DNA of 5,293 bases from Dehalococcoidia bacterium. Its GTDB lineage: Bacteria > Chloroflexota > Dehalococcoidia > Dehalococcoidales > RBG-16-60-22. The stretch is from positions 1 to 5,293 of the forward strand of contig SOKS01000132.1 of assembly GCA_004375725.1 (NCBI GenBank), read 5' to 3'. A program made the translations under genes and the position numbers. Every line of letters starts with the position of its first letter. Position 1 is the first letter of the stretch. The notes beneath the pieces were generated by a model. The model was not told the DNA's origin, did no database searches, and worked only from the letters and a program-made list of their open reading frames with translations. Of the stretch, positions 1 through 4,835 are shown piece by piece.

Positions 1-2
1 TG

Positions 3-35
3 GCAAACATCAACGATGTCAAGGTGATTGTATAA
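3..35 (+). CDS. 3' end of an unidentified upstream gene (partial)
   Basis: Frame 3 is open from the left edge to a TAA at 33-35 and reads ANINDVKVIV before the stop. The other two + frames either stop soon or read into non-coding-looking sequence. The alternating hydrophobic ending would suit a terminal beta strand, as in an ACT or similar small domain, but ten residues cannot identify a family. The gene would be in the same direction as hisA and separated from it by 123 bases. I see no terminator hairpin after it. This is a weak call based only on frame and composition. Confidence 0.35.
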   Translation, partial: ANINDVKVIV

Positions 36-102
36 CTCGGCCGTCGTTTTGTCAACACTGTCAGCAGTCGGGTAGTTTAAGAGGGCAAACAGCTGCGATT
101 AA

Positions 103-131
103 TTGTCTTCAGAGCCACATTAACTTATAAT
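103..131 (+). promoter_or_regulatory. sigma-70 type promoter of hisA-hisI
   Basis: A -35 box TTGTCT (103-108, four of six consensus bases) and a perfect -10 TATAAT (126-131) are separated by 17 bases. Transcription would start near 138, leaving a leader of roughly 20 bases before the hisA start at 159. That is too short for a his leader peptide, attenuator or T-box. The rest of 36-158 shows no gene and no clear terminator. Confidence 0.75.
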
Positions 132-144
132 AAGAGGAAAACTT

Positions 145-151
145 GAGGTGA
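145..151 (+). promoter_or_regulatory. hisA ribosome binding site
   Basis: GAGGTGA is a near-complete match to the anti-Shine-Dalgarno complement and ends 7 bases before the ATA at 159. It overlaps a GTG at 148, but that GTG is in another frame and meets TAG after four codons. The site therefore points to the ATA as the initiation codon of hisA. Confidence 0.75.
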
Positions 152-158
152 CAGGGCC

Positions 159-881
159 ATAGATATTATCCCCGCAGTTGATATCAAAGGTGGCAGATGT
201 GTCCGCCTGTACCAGGGTGACTACGAGCAGGAAACGGTCTTTTCCGACGACCCTCTGGAAGTAGCCCTGAAGTGGCAGGACAAGGGCGCCTCCAGGTTGC
301 ACGTCGTTGACCTGGACGGGGCGGTGGCGGGTGAACTGCGCAACCTGGAAATCATCAGGGAGATTGCCAGAGCCATACTCATCCCGGTGCAGCTTGGCGG
401 CGGCATTCGCCGGCTGGAAACAATCGAAGAGGTGCTGAAAGAAGGCGTGGAGCGCGTGGTGCTGGGCACGGCGGCGGTGGAGAACGCCGAGCTCGTGGCC
501 GAGGCCTGCCGCAAGTTCCGCGACTCGATTGTGGTGAGCGTGGACGCCCACGAGGGACAGGTGGCCATACAGGGCTGGCGCAAGACAACGGAACTGACCG
601 CACATTCCTTTATCAGAGCTATGCTCAAGCTCGGTGTGAGGCGATTTATCTATACCGATATCAGCCGCGACGGCACGCTCACCGAGCCCAACTTCGACGC
701 CATTTCCGAGGTCATTGATGCTACGAGGGCACCGGTTATTGCGGCGGGTGGTATATCCTCGCTCAACCACCTCAAAATGCTCCAGAAACTCGGGGCGGAA
801 GGGGCAATTGTGGGCAAGGCCCTGTACACGGGTAATATCGACCTGAAGCGAGCCATCGATGCCGTCAGCCAGATGGGGTAG
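159..881 (+). CDS. hisA: HisA, ProFAR isomerase, with a non-canonical ATA start
   Basis: HisA (phosphoribosylformimino-5-aminoimidazole carboxamide ribotide isomerase, EC 5.3.1.16) is a cytosolic (beta/alpha)8 barrel that converts ProFAR to PRFAR in histidine synthesis. From the ATA the protein is 240 aa, the usual family length, and opens (M)DIIPAVDIKGG. This puts catalytic Asp at residue 8, as in known HisA proteins. Other visible motifs are LGGGI (phosphate binding, glycines 80-82), SVDAHEGQVAIQGW with the second catalytic Asp at 129, YTDISRDGT (Thr166/Asp167), AAGGISS (about 195-201) and VGKALYTG near the end. An in-frame TGA lies at 144-146, and no ATG, GTG or TTG occurs in frame before TTG 297. 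Starting at that TTG would give 194 aa and lose the first barrel strand and Asp8. The function is certain; the ATA start is inferred from homology, the ribosome site and the promoter. hisI follows 6 bases downstream. Confidence 0.93.
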   Translation: MDIIPAVDIKGGRCVRLYQGDYEQETVFSDDPLEVALKWQDKGASRLHVVDLDGAVAGELRNLEIIREIARAILIPVQLGGGIRRLETIEEVLKEGVERVVLGTAAVENAELVAEACRKFRDSIVVSVDAHEGQVAIQGWRKTTELTAHSFIRAMLKLGVRRFIYTDISRDGTLTEPNFDAISEVIDATRAPVIAAGGISSLNHLKMLQKLGAEGAIVGKALYTGNIDLKRAIDAVSQMG

Positions 882-887
882 AACGAA

Positions 888-1244
888 ATGAAATCGATTG
901 AAAACTTAAAATTCAACGATAAGGAGCTTATTCCGGCGGTAATCCAGAGCGAGGAAACTGGCGAAGTGCTGATGCTGGGCTACATGAATGAAGAGTCGCT
1001 GCGCCGCACGCTAACCAGTGGCGAAGTCTGGTTTTACAGTCGCAGTCGGCAGGAGCTGTGGCATAAGGGTGAAACCTCGGGCAACCGCCTTCTGGTGCGT
1101 TCGGTATGGACGGACTGCGACAGCGATACGATTCTGGTGAAGGCCAAGCCTCTCGGCCCGGTGTGTCATACCGGCAGCCGGACCTGCTTCTTCCAGAAGT
1201 TTAACGAAGACGGTTCCGTTACCGTGCTTCAGGATGAAGGTTGA
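888..1244 (+). CDS. hisI: HisI, phosphoribosyl-AMP cyclohydrolase
   Basis: HisI (EC 3.5.4.19) is a zinc enzyme that opens the adenine ring of phosphoribosyl-AMP, the step just before HisA in histidine synthesis. At 118 aa this is the monofunctional form, with no fused HisE pyrophosphohydrolase. Signature segments are WFYSRSRQELWHKGETSGN (48-66), DCDSD (76-80, metal ligands Cys77 and the Asp residues) and the terminal GPVCHTGSRTCF (90-101), giving the second and third zinc cysteines Cys93 and Cys100. The ATG at 888 lies 6 bases after the hisA stop, with a weak GGGG (875-878) as ribosome site, so it is probably co-transcribed and translationally coupled with hisA. Its last 16 bases overlap the 3' end of the convergent DUF1385 gene. 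Confidence 0.96.
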   Translation: MKSIENLKFNDKELIPAVIQSEETGEVLMLGYMNEESLRRTLTSGEVWFYSRSRQELWHKGETSGNRLLVRSVWTDCDSDTILVKAKPLGPVCHTGSRTCFFQKFNEDGSVTVLQDEG

Positions 1245-2119
1245 GACGCTTCCTCGGCGTCTATCTCAATGGCCTTTTTCAGAGCCACCAGCGCCACCTC
1301 TATCTGGTCGTCGCCGGGTTCTCTGGTCGTCATTCCCTGCAGCCATAGCCCCGGCAGCATCACCGCTTTAACCAGCGGGTTTTGGACATGGTTGGCGCCA
1401 AAGTGGATAAACTCATAGCCAAGGGCGGCAATCACCGGCATGAGCAGGACGCGGGAGAGTATCATCAGCCACAGCGAAGGTCGGCCGACCAGTGCAAAGA
1501 CCATGATGGCAATCAGCAGCACCACAAAGAGAAAGCTGGTGCCGCAACGTACGTGTGCCTTGCTTTGTTTTTTCACAGCGGCAACTTCCAGCGGTGCTCC
1601 CTGTTCATAGGCATTCACTGCTTTGTGCTCGGCACCGTGATAGGTGAAGATACGCTTGATATCCGGCAGCAGGCCAACCAGCTTGAGGTAGGCAATGAAG
1701 ATGACCAACCTTATGGCACCTTCGATCAGATGGAATACCAGGGACGAGCTGATGTAAGGATTGATCAGTCTGGTTAGGAACAACGGAATGATGAGAAACA
1801 GGACAACCGCCAGCAAAATGGCGACCGCGATCATAAGCCATACCGCTTTCCCGGTGATTTCTTCTTCCTCTTCTTCCAGCGAGACATTGGCGGAATAAAG
1901 AAGGCTGCTTATGCCCAGCACCATCGCTTCAATCAGGATGATTATGCCTCTGAGTAACGGTGTTTTTCGCACCCGGCCCGTATAGATTGATGACAGAGGT
2001 CGATTATCGGTAATCACCTCGTCGTTCGGGCGTCGCACCGCGGTAACCACCGCCTTTCGACCCCGTATCATCACCCCTTCGATGACTGCCTGGCCTCCGT
2101 AAGAAAATTTCGTCTTCAT
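1229..2119 (-). CDS. DUF1385 (YqhQ-like) multi-pass membrane protein
   Basis: This 296-aa protein belongs to the DUF1385/COG3872 family (B. subtilis YqhQ), whose biochemical role is not established to my knowledge. Family hallmarks are the opening YGGQAVIEGVMIRG (7-20), HGAEHKAVNAYE (161-172), RCGTSF (191-196) and PLVKAVMLPGLWLQGMTTREP (248-268). The conserved His/Glu/Cys residues fit a metal site, which is inference. Hydrophobic stretches near 57-75, 92-114, 130-150, 194-212 and 216-238 suggest about four to five membrane segments; an acidic EEEEEE run lies at 82-87. A TTG at 2122 is one codon upstream, but ATG 2119 is preferred because it lies 7 bases after GGAG (2127-2130). The family is often found near rpmE, as here. 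An intrinsic terminator precedes it and no clear promoter is seen, so it may depend on readthrough from the ribosomal operon. Confidence 0.92.
   Translation of the reverse strand: MKTKFSYGGQAVIEGVMIRGRKAVVTAVRRPNDEVITDNRPLSSIYTGRVRKTPLLRGIIILIEAMVLGISSLLYSANVSLEEEEEEITGKAVWLMIAVAILLAVVLFLIIPLFLTRLINPYISSSLVFHLIEGAIRLVIFIAYLKLVGLLPDIKRIFTYHGAEHKAVNAYEQGAPLEVAAVKKQSKAHVRCGTSFLFVVLLIAIMVFALVGRPSLWLMILSRVLLMPVIAALGYEFIHFGANHVQNPLVKAVMLPGLWLQGMTTREPGDDQIEVALVALKKAIEIDAEEASQPSS
1244..1262. other. small hairpin at the hisI/DUF1385 convergent junction
   Basis: AGACGC (1244-1249) and GCGTCT (1257-1262) can form a 6-bp stem with a 7-base loop, directly after the hisI TGA. A further TTGAG (1241-1245) / CTCAA (1265-1269) pairing is possible as an alternative. 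There is no immediate T-tract; the nearest T run begins over 10 bases later. It is a poor intrinsic terminator, though it is the only structured candidate for ending the hisAI transcript. It lies inside the last codons of the opposite gene. Confidence 0.25.
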
Positions 2120-2133
2120 CAATGTGCTCCGAT

Positions 2134-2168
2134 AAAGAAAAAGGAGCGGTGTCGAAAATCCCGCTCCT
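2134..2168 (-). terminator. intrinsic terminator after rpmE
   Basis: Read on the minus strand, AGGAGCGG (2168-2161) pairs perfectly with CCGCTCCT (2149-2142) across an 11-base loop, followed at once by a run TTTTTCTTT. An 8-bp GC-rich stem plus T-tract is a standard rho-independent terminator. It lies 22 bases after the rpmE stop and 15-20 bases before the DUF1385 ribosome site, so it would separate the ribosomal operon from that gene fully or partly. Confidence 0.85.
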
Positions 2169-2190
2169 CATTTTCGGTCAACATGCTGAG

Positions 2191-2397
2191 TTAGTCTTTC
2201 ACATTGTAACGCTTCTTGAAACGCTCCACTCTACCCGTGGCATCAAGGATACGCCTCTCTCCGGTATAAAACGGGTGGCACTGGCTGCACACCTCAACTT
2301 TCAGTTCCTTTCTGGTGGAGCCGGTGGTAAAAGTATTGCCACAGGAGCAGACAACTTTGGCATCATTGTAATATTTGGGATGAATTTTATCTTTCAT
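2191..2397 (-). CDS. rpmE: 50S ribosomal protein bL31, zinc-binding (C+) type
   Basis: bL31 is a small protein of the large subunit that helps bridge it to the 30S head. The 68-aa product begins MKDKIHPKYY and carries four cysteines as CSC (Cys17, Cys19) and CSQC (Cys37, Cys40), the zinc-coordinating set of the C+ paralogue. It also has the family stretch CHPFYTGERRILDATGRVERF. In many bacteria zinc-free paralogues replace this form during zinc shortage. The ATG lies 5 bases after the rpmA stop and has no recognisable Shine-Dalgarno sequence, since the preceding bases read CGCTAGCTAGCCGCT. Translation is probably coupled to rpmA. It is the last gene before the terminator at 2134-2168. Confidence 0.96.
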   Translation of the reverse strand: MKDKIHPKYYNDAKVVCSCGNTFTTGSTRKELKVEVCSQCHPFYTGERRILDATGRVERFKKRYNVKD

Positions 2398-2402
2398 AGC
2401 GG

Positions 2403-2657
2403 CTAGCTAGCGTAAATGCTGACCTTCCTTCGATTGTTACTGACCGGCTCAAACTTGACCATACCGTCAATGAGGGCAAAAAGGGTGTGGTCCCGGCCAA
2501 CACCGACGTTATTTCCCGGGGATATATGTGTACCTCGTTGCCTGACCAGAATGGTACCGGCATTAACTACTTGTCCAGCGAAACGTTTCACGCCGAGTCG
2601 CTTGGGCTGACTGTCTCGCCCGTTGCGGCTGGAGCCGCCTCCCTTTTTATGTGCCAT
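2403..2657 (-). CDS. rpmA: 50S ribosomal protein bL27
   Basis: bL27 reaches the peptidyl-transferase centre with its flexible N-terminus. The 84-aa product starts MAHKKGGGSSRNGRDS, the conserved N-terminal tail, and continues with PKRLGVKRFAGQVV and RGTHISPGNNVGVGRDHTLFAL, typical of the family over its full length. There is no N-terminal extension of the Firmicutes type that is removed by the Prp protease. The ATG is preceded by AAGGAG, 9 bases upstream and inside the end of rplU, and the gene overlaps the rplU stop by 11 bases. This is the common rplU-rpmA arrangement and suggests coupled translation. Confidence 0.97.
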   Translation of the reverse strand: MAHKKGGGSSRNGRDSQPKRLGVKRFAGQVVNAGTILVRQRGTHISPGNNVGVGRDHTLFALIDGMVKFEPVSNNRRKVSIYAS

Positions 2658-3030
2658 CTTTGGTTACTCCTTTTCTGCGGCGGCGGGGTTTCTTGGCCGG
2701 TTCTTCCAGAGACAATCCCGGCCCGACTATCTTGTCGATGACCAGCCTGGTATTGAGCTGTCGATGCCCCGTCTTGATACTATACCGGACTTTTGGCTTA
2801 TATCTGAAGACAACGATCTTATCACCCCTGCCATTTCCCTGCGAAGTGGCAATTACCCTGGCTCCCTCAATCATTGGCGTGCCCAGCGTTACCTTATCAC
2901 CATCGGCGATGCACAGGACTTTCTCCAGCTCCACGCTGCTGCCTTCGGCCACGCCCAGCCGTTCCACCTCTATGGTCTGGCCGGGAGATACTTTATACTG
3001 TTTGCCGCCGGTTTCAACTATCGCGTAAAT
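2647..3030 (-). CDS. rplU: 50S ribosomal protein bL21 with a non-canonical ATT start and a basic C-terminal tail
   Basis: bL21 is an early-assembly 23S rRNA-binding protein. Read from ATT at 3030, the product is 127 aa and opens (M)YAIVETGGKQYKVSPGQ, matching the conserved bL21 N-terminus (MYA-V--GGKQ-) with ATT where Met belongs. The body ends with the signature GHRQLNTRLVIDKI. Upstream in frame there is no ATG, GTG or TTG before the TGA at 3058-3060, and the next canonical start is GTG 2967. That start would delete 21 residues including the GGKQ motif. GGGAGG lies 6 bases upstream of the ATT and the promoter is just beyond. The protein is about 24 residues longer than E. coli bL21 (103 aa) and ends in a basic tail (KKPRRRRKG). 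The function is certain; the ATT start is inferred from homology and context, with a sequence error as the alternative. Confidence 0.93.
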   Translation of the reverse strand: MYAIVETGGKQYKVSPGQTIEVERLGVAEGSSVELEKVLCIADGDKVTLGTPMIEGARVIATSQGNGRGDKIVVFRYKPKVRYSIKTGHRQLNTRLVIDKIVGPGLSLEEPAKKPRRRRKGVTKDGT

Positions 3031-3036
3031 GGTAAA

Positions 3037-3042
3037 CCTCCC
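3037..3042 (-). promoter_or_regulatory. rplU ribosome binding site
   Basis: On the minus strand GGGAGG is followed by TTTACC and then the ATT codon (3030-3028), a spacing of 6 bases. No canonical start codon lies within reach of it in the rplU frame, so it supports initiation at ATT. Confidence 0.8.
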
Positions 3043-3059
3043 AATACAAAAACCAAGTC

Positions 3060-3089
3060 ATTATACCAGTTGCCATGCTTGAGTGTCAA
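3060..3089 (-). promoter_or_regulatory. near-consensus promoter of rplU-rpmA-rpmE
   Basis: On the minus strand a perfect -35 TTGACA (3089-3084) and a perfect -10 TATAAT (3065-3060) are separated by 18 bases. The -10 is preceded by TGG, giving an extended -10. Transcription would begin near 3053, leaving a leader of about 22 bases, too short for a ribosomal-protein-binding leader structure. The -35 box contains the coaE TGA stop codon (3088-3086). Confidence 0.88.
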
Positions 3090-3685
3090 ATACGGGAACG
3101 TAGCTTGCGCCACAGTGCCTCAACCCTCTCCTTTAGCTCGTCAAGAGCGCAATCGGTATCTATGACCACGTCTGCCTGTCTGATTCTTTCCTCATCGGTC
3201 AACTGAGCACGGATGCGGGCCAGTGATTGAGCTTCCGACAGTCCTTTTTGCTCTTTTAGCCGTTTGATTACAGTTGCTTCTGAAGCGCTCGTAACCCAGA
3301 CTTCATCGACCAGAGATTTCCATCCCACCTCCAGGAGCAGCGGCGCTTCAACTATAATTATAGCAGCACCCTTTCTTCCGTATTCTTCCATCTGGGATTT
3401 TACCTGCTTGTATATCAGGGGATGCATTACCTGATTCAGTTTGGCTCTGGCACCGGGGTTGCTGAAAACAATCTCGCCCAGTTTTCGGCGGTCAATGGTA
3501 CCGTCAGCGCTGATTATTCCCTGCCCAAAGGCATCAACCACTTCCTGCCAGGCTTTGGTACCAGGTTTGAAGACCTCATGTCCCACTTTATCGGCATCTA
3601 TTACGACAGCTCCCAGATGGGCCAGGAACTTCGATACGGTGCTCTTGCCGCTACCAATGCCGCCGGTCAGACCGATGACTTTCAT
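3086..3685 (-). CDS. coaE: CoaE, dephospho-CoA kinase
   Basis: CoaE (EC 2.7.1.24) phosphorylates the ribose 3'-hydroxyl of dephospho-CoA with ATP, the last step of coenzyme A synthesis, in the cytosol. The 199-aa product has the family's usual length. The Walker A loop GGIGSGKS (8-15) is in the typical opening MKVIGLTGG. Further family segments are DADKVGHEV (30-38), LNQVMHPLI (83-91), VEAPLLLEVGW (112-122), ARIRAQ (156-161) in the lid region and RQADVVIDTD (169-178). The ATG at 3685 has a modest GGTG ribosome site 5 bases away. A promoter candidate lies just upstream (3715-3743), and the stop codon is inside the next promoter. coaE is therefore adjacent to the ribosomal operon in the same direction and may add readthrough into it. 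Confidence 0.96.
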   Translation of the reverse strand: MKVIGLTGGIGSGKSTVSKFLAHLGAVVIDADKVGHEVFKPGTKAWQEVVDAFGQGIISADGTIDRRKLGEIVFSNPGARAKLNQVMHPLIYKQVKSQMEEYGRKGAAIIIVEAPLLLEVGWKSLVDEVWVTSASEATVIKRLKEQKGLSEAQSLARIRAQLTDEERIRQADVVIDTDCALDELKERVEALWRKLRSRI

Positions 3686-3714
3686 TATATCACCGCGTAC
3701 TTCGAATTCAGATT

Positions 3715-3743
3715 AGTCTACTGCCCTCTCGTGTATTAGTCAA
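3715..3743 (-). promoter_or_regulatory. promoter candidate for coaE
   Basis: On the minus strand TTGACT (3743-3738, five of six) and TAGACT (3720-3715, four of six) are separated by 17 bases. The -10 ends 29 bases before the coaE ATG, matching the spacing seen for rplU and hisA. Confidence 0.6.
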
Positions 3744-3751
3744 GCAATCAC

Positions 3752-3772
3752 GGTTGTGGGTGCTAGACAACC
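3752..3772. promoter_or_regulatory. inverted repeat GGTTGT-N9-ACAACC, candidate operator
   Basis: Perfect 6-bp arms (3752-3757 and 3767-3772) are separated by 9 bases. The centre-to-centre spacing of 15 is longer than one helical turn but compatible with a dimeric repressor site. The repeat lies between the two divergent -35 boxes and overlaps the + strand -35 (3764-3769). It is upstream of both predicted start sites, so it would act as DNA rather than RNA. One perfect 6-bp repeat can arise by chance. Confidence 0.35.
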
Positions 3773-3793
3773 CTGGCGATTTTCCGATATGAT
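3764..3793 (+). promoter_or_regulatory. promoter candidate for the 2-hydroxyacid dehydrogenase gene
   Basis: TAGACA (3764-3769, five of six) and TATGAT (3788-3793, five of six) are separated by 18 bases. Transcription would start near 3800, giving a leader of about 48 bases. That leader contains a small hairpin, GTCAT-CGAA-ATGAC (3815-3828), shortly before the ribosome site. Confidence 0.6.
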
Positions 3794-3835
3794 AAAAAAT
3801 CGAGATAATTCATTGTCATCGAAATGACGCCGGTT

Positions 3836-3842
3836 AAGGAGG
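3836..3842 (+). promoter_or_regulatory. ribosome binding site of the dehydrogenase gene
   Basis: AAGGAGG is a full consensus match 5 bases before ATG 3848. It decides against the in-frame ATG at 3824, which lacks such a site and would add eight non-conserved residues (MTPVKEGK). Confidence 0.85.
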
Positions 3843-3847
3843 GGAAA

Positions 3848-4825
3848 ATGCCTAAAATCTTCATTACCAGAACGGTGGCGCAGGAAGCTGTTGACCTCAT
3901 CTCAAAATACGCTGAGGTGGATGCCTGGGAAGAAGAGCACCCGATACCGCGCGAGGAATTCCTCAGGCGTATCGCCGATGTCGATGGCATTCTGCAGTGG
4001 GGAGCTGACCCCATCGATGGCCAGGCTATGGACGCAGCGCCGAAACTCAAAGTTATCGCCAATGTGAGTGTGGGGTACAACAATATAGATGTTGAGGCTG
4101 CCACGCAAAGGGGAATCAGAGTCAGCAATACCCCCGGTGTGGTTACGGGCAGCACTGCCGACCTTGCCTTCGCCCTTATGCTGGCTATATCCCGTCGACT
4201 CATCGAGATGACGCAGATTGTTCTCAGGGGTGAATGGCGAAGTTTTGGTCCGATGGAAATACTCGGGTATGATGTGTACGGTAAAACGCTGGGTATCATC
4301 GGCATGGGACGAATTGGCGCCGCCGTGGCGCAACGGGCTAAAGGCTTTGATATGAAGGTGCTCTACCATAATCGGCACCGTCGCCAGGATGAAGCTGAAC
4401 TCGGTGCCGAATACGTAAAAGATATACCAACATTGCTCGGCAGGTCCGATTTTGTCAGCATTCACGTTCCGTTGAGCAGAGAAACCAAACATCTAATTGG
4501 CGCCAAAGAGCTAGCCTGCATGAAGCCAACGGCGATACTGATTAATACTGCCAGAGGTGCGGTGGTTGACCAGAGAGCACTTTATGAGGTATTAAAGCGA
4601 AAGCAAATCCTGGGGGCAGCCCTGGACGTCACCGAGGAAGAGCCAATCTCACCAGACGACCCGCTGCTGAAACTGGATAATGTGATTGTCATGCCACATA
4701 TCGGCACCCAGACCGAAGAAACAGGCATAAGCATGAGCCTTATGGGAGCGCAGAATTTACTTGCCGGCCTGAAGGGCGAGCCCGTGCCGAACTGCGTGAA
4801 CTGCCATCTCCTCGGAGAGAAATAG
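3848..4825 (+). CDS. D-2-hydroxyacid dehydrogenase, glyoxylate/hydroxypyruvate reductase type
   Basis: This 325-aa protein is a D-isomer-specific 2-hydroxyacid dehydrogenase, a cytosolic NAD(P)H-dependent reductase of 2-oxoacids. It has a split substrate domain (about 1-100 and 290-325) around a Rossmann domain. Visible motifs are ILQWGADPID (48-57), the substrate loop NVSVGYNNID (72-81), GIIGMGRIG (149-157) with the GxGxxG glycines 152/154/157, and catalytic Arg236 in NTARG, Glu265 in DVTEEEP and His284 in MPHIGT. The second Rossmann strand ends in YHNRHRR rather than an acidic residue, which favours NADP(H). The substrate loop and cofactor site resemble glyoxylate/hydroxypyruvate reductases (GyaR, GRHPR) more than phosphoglycerate dehydrogenase, and no ACT domain is present. 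The exact substrate is uncertain. It is transcribed alone, divergently from coaE, and ends 10 bases from the convergent lipoprotein gene. The C-terminus contains an unusual CVNCH (316-320). Confidence 0.9.
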   Translation: MPKIFITRTVAQEAVDLISKYAEVDAWEEEHPIPREEFLRRIADVDGILQWGADPIDGQAMDAAPKLKVIANVSVGYNNIDVEAATQRGIRVSNTPGVVTGSTADLAFALMLAISRRLIEMTQIVLRGEWRSFGPMEILGYDVYGKTLGIIGMGRIGAAVAQRAKGFDMKVLYHNRHRRQDEAELGAEYVKDIPTLLGRSDFVSIHVPLSRETKHLIGAKELACMKPTAILINTARGAVVDQRALYEVLKRKQILGAALDVTEEEPISPDDPLLKLDNVIVMPHIGTQTEETGISMSLMGAQNLLAGLKGEPVPNCVNCHLLGEK

Positions 4826-4835
4826 TATAGACAGT

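Noticed and set aside
36..158. Riboswitch, T-box or his attenuator upstream of hisA
   Set aside because: The predicted leader is only about 20 bases, and no histidine-rich leader peptide or terminator hairpin is present.
148..162. GTG at 148 as the hisA start
   Set aside because: It is in a different frame and reaches TAG after four codons. It is better read as part of the Shine-Dalgarno GAGGTGA.
120..770. Long minus-strand open frame of 216 codons opposite hisA
   Set aside because: It is antisense to a clear HisA frame, has low-complexity His/Arg-rich composition and shows no recognisable domain.
1382..1777. Plus-strand open frame of 131 codons opposite DUF1385
   Set aside because: Its His/Gln/Asp-rich composition is typical of the complement of a membrane-protein gene, with no start signals.
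2120..2122. TTG as the DUF1385 start
   Set aside because: The adjacent ATG has better spacing to GGAG and matches the family opening.
2623..3165. Plus-strand open frame of 180 codons across rplU and the ribosomal promoter
   Set aside because: It is a shadow of rplU, its promoter and the end of coaE, and resembles no family.
3763..4492. Minus-strand open frames of 180 and 196 codons opposite the dehydrogenase
   Set aside because: They are antisense to a gene with intact catalytic motifs, with no motifs or ribosome sites of their own.
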